From positions 1-38,946 of IMG/VR virus record IMGVR_UViG_3300030104_005811: a stretch of 38,946 bases of DNA, one strand, 5' to 3'. The stretch is from a virus. Of the stretch, positions 1-8,900 are shown piece by piece; the stretch's first letter is position 1, and each line of letters opens with the position of its first letter. A program made the position numbers and the translations under genes. Under the pieces are notes generated by a model, which ran no database searches, had not been told where the DNA came from, and saw only the letters and a list, made by a program, of their open reading frames with translations.

Positions 1-177
1 TCTGAATTTGCACAAGGCAAAAAACCCAATGTAACTATTAGTGGGATTGATATTCCTATGGCTCAATTAGAACAAGCTACTTATGTAAAAGATCCTGTAG
101 TAAGCGATATAGTAACCAAACTTGGTTTAGATTCTAATCCTGTTGATGAAATTCTTAATTTTATGAGGAAAAAATAA
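1..177 (+). CDS. C-terminal end of a probable virion protein (partial)
   Basis: Frame 1 is open from the first base to TAA at 175-177, giving the last 58 residues of a protein that begins before the window. The visible end is hydrophilic and no motif is recognised. The stop shares a base with the start of the next gene (TAATG), the same coupling used through this late block, so it belongs to the same transcript. A structural or ejection role is inferred only from position. Confidence 0.75.
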   Translation, partial: SEFAQGKKPNVTISGIDIPMAQLEQATYVKDPVVSDIVTKLGLDSNPVDEILNFMRKK

Positions 178-1592
178 TGGCTACTATAGGAGATTATTTA
201 GGAACAAATTTAAACTATTCTAATTATGATCTTTCACAATTATCAGATGAAGAATTGCAAAAAGTATTGATGTCTTATGATATATATAAAGATTCAGAAT
301 ATGTATCTAATTTACCTTCAATCAATCCAAAAACATTTGGTTATAATAATCCATTTAATATTAATGCACCTAATCAAGCTTTACCTCAAACTTCTATAGA
401 TGCTTACAGTTCTGGAACAGGTTCTGAAATCACAATGCCTGATCCATTTAATGTGCGGTCTAATTTACCGCCTTATAAAAGCCAAAATTTTGGAGAAAGA
501 AACCCATTTGAAGGTTCATTGGCAATACAAGAAGAACCACCTTTAACAACTGTATATCCTTATCAGCGACCAAGTGATGAAGTTATTCCAGATTGGATGT
601 TTGAGCCTATTACTGAATCTTTAGATAATCAAAATCCTATTGTTGCTCAAGCAAATACACCTGTATCAAATGTAACTACAGGAAATGTTCAAGATAACAT
701 TCCTGTTTCTACTACAGTAAGTCGAGATGGAGGAGTAAATCCATATATAACACCAAAAAATGAAATGCTTTCTAGTATTCAATCTGTTCCTAGAGAAACA
801 ATTCAAGATGTAACTTCTAAAAACAATATAGGAATGTCTTTTGAAGAGTTTACAACACCTCCTGATATTAATACAATGGATGAAGTTCAAAAAAGTATTG
901 TAGAAAGAGCAATGCGATCTGGTCAACCTGCTCAAGTTCCTACAGGAGTTATGGCTGATGCAGTATCTTCTGACGTTACTGCAAGCACTTCAACAGGGCT
1001 TTTAGATAAACTTGGCGGTGCTGAAAATGTATTGGGTGCGTCAATGATGGCAGGTGGAAATTTACTAGCTATGAATCAATATGGAGATGCTATTTCAGAT
1101 GTTCAAGAAGGATTAGGTGAAATTCCTGGTATGATATCTGAAACATTAACCGATGCTCAAAGAGAAACAGATAATGTTAGAAATTATTTAAATACTAATG
1201 TAGAGTCTACTGCTGACGCTTCAAACGCTAAATTACAAGCTAGTCTTAAAAACTTAGCTTCAAACAGAAATCAATCGGTTGGAAACATTAAAAACAAAAC
1301 TAACGAAATTAGAATGAATCTTCAGCAAGGTATTGACAATACTATTGAACAAGCAGGCAATAGATTTGCTTTGCAATCAGATCGAATACAAGAAAGTAAA
1401 CGAGCAAGTATGGATGCAATAGAATCTATGAAAGTTGAATTAGAGTCTAAAAAACAAGAACTAGAAAAAGAAAAAAAACAAGCTATGATTGGCACTGGTG
1501 TTGCGGTGGGTTCTTTATTAGCAGATTCAGTATTACCAGGATCAGGTCAAGTATTACGATCTGGTTGGAACGTATATTCGAGTAACACATAA
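177..1592 (+). CDS. Probable internal virion (ejection) protein, 471 aa
   Basis: Function is not recognised by sequence. The N-terminal half (about residues 1-260) is low-complexity and rich in N, S, P and T, as in disordered virion proteins. About residues 275-300 are Gly/Met/Ala-rich (GGAENVLGASMMAGGN). Residues 310-440 are a long predicted helix or coiled coil with many Q, N, K and E, followed by a short hydrophobic tail (IGTGVAVGSLLADSVLPGSG). This layout resembles small inner-core ejection proteins of podoviruses (the T7 gp14 type), and the gene sits just before two giant proteins as those genes do. Start and stop overlap the neighbours by one base (TAATG at both ends). The ejection role is an inference. 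Confidence 0.7.
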   Translation: MATIGDYLGTNLNYSNYDLSQLSDEELQKVLMSYDIYKDSEYVSNLPSINPKTFGYNNPFNINAPNQALPQTSIDAYSSGTGSEITMPDPFNVRSNLPPYKSQNFGERNPFEGSLAIQEEPPLTTVYPYQRPSDEVIPDWMFEPITESLDNQNPIVAQANTPVSNVTTGNVQDNIPVSTTVSRDGGVNPYITPKNEMLSSIQSVPRETIQDVTSKNNIGMSFEEFTTPPDINTMDEVQKSIVERAMRSGQPAQVPTGVMADAVSSDVTASTSTGLLDKLGGAENVLGASMMAGGNLLAMNQYGDAISDVQEGLGEIPGMISETLTDAQRETDNVRNYLNTNVESTADASNAKLQASLKNLASNRNQSVGNIKNKTNEIRMNLQQGIDNTIEQAGNRFALQSDRIQESKRASMDAIESMKVELESKKQELEKEKKQAMIGTGVAVGSLLADSVLPGSGQVLRSGWNVYSSNT

Positions 1593-2989
1593 TGGCTGTA
1601 GATTTATTAGGAATTGCTAGATTAAATCAGCAAAAAGAAAATCAAAAAAGAGATGCAATTGATAGTTTAATGACTCTTTTTGAAAAAAATGCATTAGAAG
1701 TAGATACCAATGATAATTATAATGTTGCAATAGATAATATTAAAAAGCTTCAAGGTCAAGACGAATTGATGGATATAGTTGGTAATGAAAGAATTAAAAA
1801 ACTTGAATTAGAAAAACAATACAACGATCAATTAACTGCATGGAATGAAAAAGCCAATATTGTAAAAGCAGAGGCTAAAAAACCTTACGATCCTTCAAAA
1901 CCTACTCAATTTTTAGATTTAATAGATGATTTAACTACATCAGGTATTCGCATTTCTGGTAAAAGCACAAGAGCAGAAGCAACTGCAATTGAAAATAGAA
2001 TTAAAAATATAACTGCAATTCGAAAAGCAACTGCAATGGCATCTGATGAAAGACTTATAGCTGACTATACAGAAAGAGTTGTTCCTGAACAGGACAAACC
2101 ATTAATTGATTTATTTCGTAAAACAGAAGCTTCTGATTATTCAACTATGAAATCAATGGCGGTAGCGTCAAGTGCTACTAGTGCAACTAAATCAAGTAAA
2201 GAACCTCGGTCTTGGAAAGATTTTCATGGCTTGGGTGCTGATCCTAATGCGCAATCTAAAGTTCAAGGTTATCAAAATGATTTAGTAACCATGAATACTA
2301 ATTTACAAATGTTAAGTAAACTGGCTTCTGCTTCAAAAGCAATGAGTCCTTTTGACATTGGCACTGAAAATCTTACTACCGATCCAAAAAATAAACGTTC
2401 TTTAAATTATTTTAGTAATCAAAAAAATGTAATGGCTAATATTATTGATTCTTTTTTACCATCTGAAGTAAAAGAAAGTATAGAAGGAAAATACGGAAAG
2501 TCTATAATGACATCTTTTGAAAATGGAACACTTGAAGATGAAAATGGAAATATTGTTAAAGACGAAAAGAAAGCAATACAAATGATTGGTCATAGAAGAA
2601 TGAATAAAAAAGGAAGATATTTAGATACTTATATTGAAGACGCTATTAAAGAAATGGAAAAAGACAATGAATATTATTTAACCGATTATATTAAAAATAG
2701 ATTTCCTCCAAAATCTAAAACTTCAGTAGGGCAAAAACAATTTAATCAATTTAAAAATAATGCAATAGTTGGTTGGAAACAAGCAGTTGAAATGTATCGT
2801 AAATCAAGAAATTTAGATAATCAAGTACAAGGTTGGGGGCAACAATTTGATCCAAATCAATCTATTATTGATCCTCAATTAGATCCTACTTCTTCTTCAA
2901 GTTTATTTAATTATAATGTTGTATTTGGTAATCAATTAGGTATTAATAAAAATGCCACAAAATTTGGACAAGAAAACACTACTGATTAG
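1592..2989 (+). CDS. Probable virion structural protein, 465 aa, unknown function
   Basis: An intact, soluble, lysine- and asparagine-rich ORF with helical stretches (about residues 1-130 and 330-420) and no signal peptide or membrane segment. It starts on the A of the preceding TAA (TAATG) and ends six bases before the next gene. No family is recognised. Its place between a coiled-coil protein and two giant proteins suggests a second internal or ejection protein, or a protein holding the inner core. Confidence 0.65.
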   Translation: MAVDLLGIARLNQQKENQKRDAIDSLMTLFEKNALEVDTNDNYNVAIDNIKKLQGQDELMDIVGNERIKKLELEKQYNDQLTAWNEKANIVKAEAKKPYDPSKPTQFLDLIDDLTTSGIRISGKSTRAEATAIENRIKNITAIRKATAMASDERLIADYTERVVPEQDKPLIDLFRKTEASDYSTMKSMAVASSATSATKSSKEPRSWKDFHGLGADPNAQSKVQGYQNDLVTMNTNLQMLSKLASASKAMSPFDIGTENLTTDPKNKRSLNYFSNQKNVMANIIDSFLPSEVKESIEGKYGKSIMTSFENGTLEDENGNIVKDEKKAIQMIGHRRMNKKGRYLDTYIEDAIKEMEKDNEYYLTDYIKNRFPPKSKTSVGQKQFNQFKNNAIVGWKQAVEMYRKSRNLDNQVQGWGQQFDPNQSIIDPQLDPTSSSSLFNYNVVFGNQLGINKNATKFGQENTTD

Positions 2990-2995
2990 TATACA

Positions 2996-5900
2996 ATGGC
3001 TCGCCCTAATGAAAACTTATACACTCCTGAAGGGATAGCGTCTTACGAAAACATAATAGACGCTGATCAGTATTCGATTCCTACTGGTATAACTCCAGTA
3101 TTGTATAAGCCACAACCCGATGAAGAAGGTCGATATCCTCACGATACATTGTTTAATGTATTAAACAAACAAATTAAAGAATTTGATCCCAATGAAACTC
3201 AATACGATCCTGTATCTTTAGGCACATCCAAAACTCAAGACATTGATGAAGGGTATGCCAATATATATCGTGCAGTGTTATCAGATATTGGAGAACAAGA
3301 TGCTATTTTTAGTGGGTTATATCCTACTTTAAAAAAACGAATTATTGATGATTATGCAGTAAGGCTTAATGGTCTTCATACTCATTTTATTGATAACATG
3401 CCTCAAGGTCTTGAAAATAAAGAAAAAATGGTATTGGCAAATACCTATAATGATTATATCAGAAATGTTATTCTTCCTCCGATTGCTGAGTCTATGAACA
3501 CCTATGCTCATCGTCAATCGGTAGACGCTTCAGGAGATAATTTATGGAGTGCGTTGGCAACAACTACAGCTTCTTTGATGGAAGGTGCGGCAATTGGATT
3601 AAGAGATCCTGAATATTTAAATATGCAAGAAACGGGAGAATGGTTTCAAGGTGTTGCAGATTATTTAAAAGAACGTCAAAAAACATTTGATCCAAAAACA
3701 GGTCAATTTACACTGTCGTCTGAAGAAAGAAGGCGAGATGTTGGTGGTTTTTCTGTTGGTCCATTAGACATTCCTACGTTTAAAGATGGGTATATATTTT
3801 CTGCGATTGCAGAAGGCGTTATGCAACAAGTAGTTACTACTGGTTTGCCAATGGCAGGCGCAGCTGTAGGTGGAGCAATGGGGTTGAGTTCAGGTGGTCC
3901 TGTAGGTGGTTTAGCAGGAGGATTGGCTGGAGCTACCTTGTTTTCTGCTCCAGGATATTTAGTTGAATCAGGTTCGTGGTCTGAAGAATTAACTAGCAAT
4001 TGGAAAGACACTCAAAAAGAGGCAATTTGGGCAAAAGAAAACGATATTTATTCTCCTGAAGAATTCAGAAAAAAATATCAAATTGATTTAGGCGAAGGGC
4101 AAGAAGAACGATTTATTACTGCTGATGAATTAACCGATCCTTTGATTAAAGATATTGTAGATAATATGTCTCAATTGTATGCATTGCAATCTACAGGAAT
4201 TGAAATTTTAACAAGTGTTGGTGGTGGATTGGCTAGTTGGGGTTTAAAAGAGGGAATGGGTGCATTAGCTTCAAAATGGGTAAAAAGCAATATGGGGCAA
4301 CGTATGCTTGCAAATCAAGCGTTTAAAATGGTAAAAAAACCATTGGCTCCTATAGGAAGAACATTTCCGCAAGTCGTTCAAGAAGGTTGGACAGAAAGAA
4401 CGCAAGAAGGTTTAAATATTTCTTTAATGCAACCTTTTTTACCTGAATACAAACAATTAACTGCAGAACAGGAAGAAAGACGTTTAAATGAAGCTACATT
4501 TCTTGGTGGGATAATTGGTGGTGGTTTTTCTTTAACTGGTCAAGGTTATCAAGCTTATAAAGATTCTCGTGATTTATCTGCTAATTTAGATAAAGAAGCT
4601 TCAGATGATGCAAAAAGATTTTATGAAGTCCAACAGTTAACAAATGAATTAAAATCTAAAGATGGAAAAGAGTTGTTGTTTCATAATGATGTAGATCTAG
4701 CAGTTCAAATTGGTATGATGGCTGACGTTACTTTGCAAGGCAAAAACGGTACCATTATGGGCGATATTTTAGAAAATGTTGCAGACGATATAGGTCAAAT
4801 TGATAAATATCATCAAGCTCGTCAAAGAATTTCAATTAGTGAAGTAAATGCAAAAAAACGAAATGCAAAGCTTTTACGAACCAAGAAAGGTAAAGCTATG
4901 CTAAAAGCTCTTGGTTTAAATGCAATTGATTTTGTAGATCAACTTACTTTAAAAGATTTTAAAGCTATTTTTCCTGATGAACAAGCAGAGGTATTAGATC
5001 AAATTGCTGAAGAAATTGATTTAGAAAAACGAGCAGAAGAAGAAGCAAAACTTTCTCAAAATTATACATCTGAAAACAATATAAGTGATTACAGTGATGA
5101 ACGAACAAAGGTTAATACAAAAAAAGACAAGGTTTTACTTAATAAGCAAGAAAAACTTAAATCAAAAATTAAAGCACTTGCTAAAGAAAAAAACAAGAAT
5201 CCTAAAAAGTTTACTAAGAAAAAGAAACAAGAATTATCAAAGTTAGTAAATGAGTTTAATTCAATTGGGGAAAAAATTAAAAAAAGAAAAAATGTTAGAG
5301 ATAGTGTAAAAACAGATGGTAAAGGCAAGAAACCTGTAACAGAAAACACTCCTACCGCAGTTACTAAATTAGTTAATCCTCATAAATGGCAAGTAAAAAC
5401 AGAAGGTAAACTGGAGTTTTTTAAGTCTACTGGTAGAGATTTAACTTTACAAGTAATAGGAACAGGAGTAAAGAAAAATAAAGATGGAGTAGAAGAAACT
5501 TATTATACAGTAAAAATGGCTCATGGAGTTGATAAGTCTTATACAATAAAAAATCCTGAATCTTTTGATGTTTTTGATTCTGAAATTGATAAAGGTTGGA
5601 ATAAAAAGATGAAAAAGTCTTTTAAACCTGAATGGAAACAAAAAAAAGAAGATCTAAAAAAACAACAAAAAGAAGACATTAAAACTAAAAAAGAGCCTGT
5701 TAAAGAAAAAACTCGTGATAATGTTATAGGTGGAATTAAAACTAGTGAAGTAAAACTTTCATACGATCCTAAAACAAAATCTTCTATAGCAAGTATTAAA
5801 GGTAAAAACATTGAATTAACTGTTGATGAAAAAACAGATTTAATAGAAATAGGAGAGTTAGAAAAAACAAGTTCTCTTCGTGGCGAAGATTTAAAATTAG

Positions 5901-8900
5901 CAAAAATATTTAAAGGTGAAGATTTAAGAGAAAAAATTCTTTTAAGACTTGAAAAAGAGCAAGTGGAGTTTTCTGCTAATATTGGAACAAAACCAAAACG
6001 ATTTTTAGATTCTTTTAATTTTGATCGAATAAAAAATCCTGCTTTTAAGGCGGTATTTGATGTTATAAAAGACTTTATTCCAGGCGATCTTACTATTCGC
6101 TCAGATGGAAGAATTAAAGTAAAAGGAAAGTATAATCGCAGTAAAAATGAAATTACAATTAATCCAAAAAAGATGGAATCAGAAGATGCATTGCTTTATA
6201 CGGTTTTACATGAAGTTGTTCATAGTGCATCAGCAAGAATTATTCAAAATTATTTAGATGGAAAACTTGATGATTCTACCGATCAATATCGAGCAGTTAA
6301 ACAATTAGACGATTTATTTCAATTAATTAAAAGCCAACTTACGGATAAAGATAAAAAAGGCATTACAGATTTAAAAAAGCTAGTAAAAAAATTAAAAAAG
6401 AATGGTTTAACCGTAACGGAAAAAAATGTTGCTAAATCTTTAAGAAGTAAATTTTATGGGTTTAGTAATTTAAAAGAATTTGTATCGGAGTTAATGGTTA
6501 ATGAAGATTTTCAACAACAACTTCAAAAAATAAAATTTTCTGAAGACAATAGATCTTTATTTAGAAAGTTTATCGACAATTTATTTGGGATTTTTGGTGT
6601 TGATTCAACTTCATTTGACAATATAGATGCCTTTGTAATTGCAGTAAGAGCTTCATTTACTGTAATGCAAGCTCAAAAACAATCAGATACAATTAAAGCT
6701 ACTGATAGTAAGATAACAGCTCGTAAAAAAGTAGATAAATCTGTTAAAAATAAAGTAAAAAAAGTAAAGAAAATTGTTATTAAAGGAACGCCTAAAGATA
6801 AAAACCTTGAGTCGTATTCTGTTACAACAGAAGAAGAATTGGATTCATATTTAGATGGAAAATATAACGACTCAGATCTTGAATTAACTGATGGCGATAT
6901 AGATAATGTTGCAAACAATACTCATGAAGATTTAACCAACCCTGATGACGATCAAGATTGGTGGAGCGATGAAGAAGATTACGATATTGGTTTAATTGAT
7001 TGGACTAAAAAATCATTCGGTTTGTTAAATAGAGGTTCTAAAAATAGAGTAAATAAAGCATTTGCATTTGGATTTCAACAGTTAATAAGAAAATTCAATC
7101 TTCCTTTAAGCTATTGGCATGATTACAAAAGAAATATGTCAGAACGATTAGAAGGTACATTAATTGCAGATGCATTTAATGAATGGGCAAAAGATTATGA
7201 AATTAATCTAGAGGAAACTTTAGATAAAGTTGGTATTTATGCTGAACAAGATTGGGAAATACAATTTTCAAATGATTTTAATGATGGTGCTTTGTCTGAT
7301 ATTGCAGATACAATGCAAGATGCTTGGGATGCCACAGAAGAGTTTTTAAGACAAGGAATTGGTCTTACTGAAACAGGAAAATTAGAAGCAGGCACTAAAG
7401 CAAGTAATTTTTATAAAATGGACAGTGCTTTTTTTGATGCTATTGGTGTAACTCCAAATAAAGCAAATGCAAAAGCGTATTATAACTTGGCTATTACTAG
7501 CAAAACTCCAGAAGCTTTTTTAAATGCCATTAGCCAAGAAGAGTTTATTGTATCGAATAAAGTATATTCAGACGATGGTAGGACACCTATTGATAAATTG
7601 TCAGAAAGTCCTTATCAAAAAATGTTGTTAGTTCGTTTTTGGAACTCCCAACAAGAAATTAATCGCACTCCTACAAATAGAGGTCCAAAACAAAAAGGTG
7701 CTGTTCGTAGTTTGTTTAGTATTTTCTTTGGTCCAAAGCCAAATCGCCCTGCAGGATTTAAATTTGAATTTAAAGGAAAAAAAGATAGAGGTTCTAATTG
7801 GGTAGTTAATAACAAAGGAACTGTATATAAAAAGTTTCAAAAGTTGTACAAAAATCTTCCCAATAAAATGAGGTCTAGGGCGGCTGAAAGTTTGTTTGAA
7901 GTAGGCGAATTAATGTACACATCTATTACCGATATGTGGAGATACAATAAGCCAATTATTCATGAAAATAAAAAAGGCGAACAAGAATTAGAATTTTCAT
8001 TAAGACAAAATGGAAATCATCGAATTGAAGGGTGGCAAGCATTTTTAAGATCAGCGTATAAAAACAATATGGTTCCTTTGTTTGTTCGTGGAGACGGAAA
8101 ATTAATACCAATGGTAAAAGTTTCTGAAGATGCAAAACGTTGGTCAGGTCGCACTGCTTCGTATTGGTCTCGTGAATTAGAAAGCGTTCCTGATAATTTA
8201 AAGTCTAAAGTAAAGCGTGATTGGATTATGGGGTATATTGCTTATGGCAAAATTGAAGGAAGTTCTAAATCAAATTTAGAAGAAGTATTAGAGTTTTTTC
8301 CTCCTAATAAAAAAGGAAATATTAAAAATTCAATACAGAGATACAACGCAGCTCAAATAGCAAGACACGAGGCATATAAAAAAATATATGGAAATGATTA
8401 TTGGTTACATTTAAGTGGTCATAATATTGTTCATCGTGCAAAGATTCCTTTTTCTGAAGGTGTTCGAAGTGAATTGATGCCTGATAAAAAAATGGTTACG
8501 TTTGATACAAGCGTAAAACTAGGTGCAGACAGTAAAGCAAAAATGACTAAAGTCTATGAAGATGGATCTCGAAAAGACATTGATTTAGTTCAAAAAATAG
8601 ACAATCAATGGCAATATATATGGGATGGTTCTACTTGGACATCTGAAATTAATTTTGTTGAAGATTATGTAAATCACTTAGGAACTAATAAAAGAGCAAG
8701 AAGAGCAAAAACTGCCTTTTATGTAGGAGGCAATGAAGGTGCAATTTTACAAAAACATCAAGAATTTGCTTGGTTTTTAGAAGACGGTGTTTCTTCTGTT
8801 GAGATTACCGATGGAAATGGTGATTTTGTAGCTACGATAAAACGAGATGAAAGTGGGTTTGTAAATATCTACGATAAAAACAATCAAATGATTGATTATC

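Noticed and set aside
3703-4011. Minus-strand 102-aa frame opposite the giant gene
   Set aside because: Pro/Gly-rich shadow of the Gly/Ala-rich coding segment on the other strand; no start signal.
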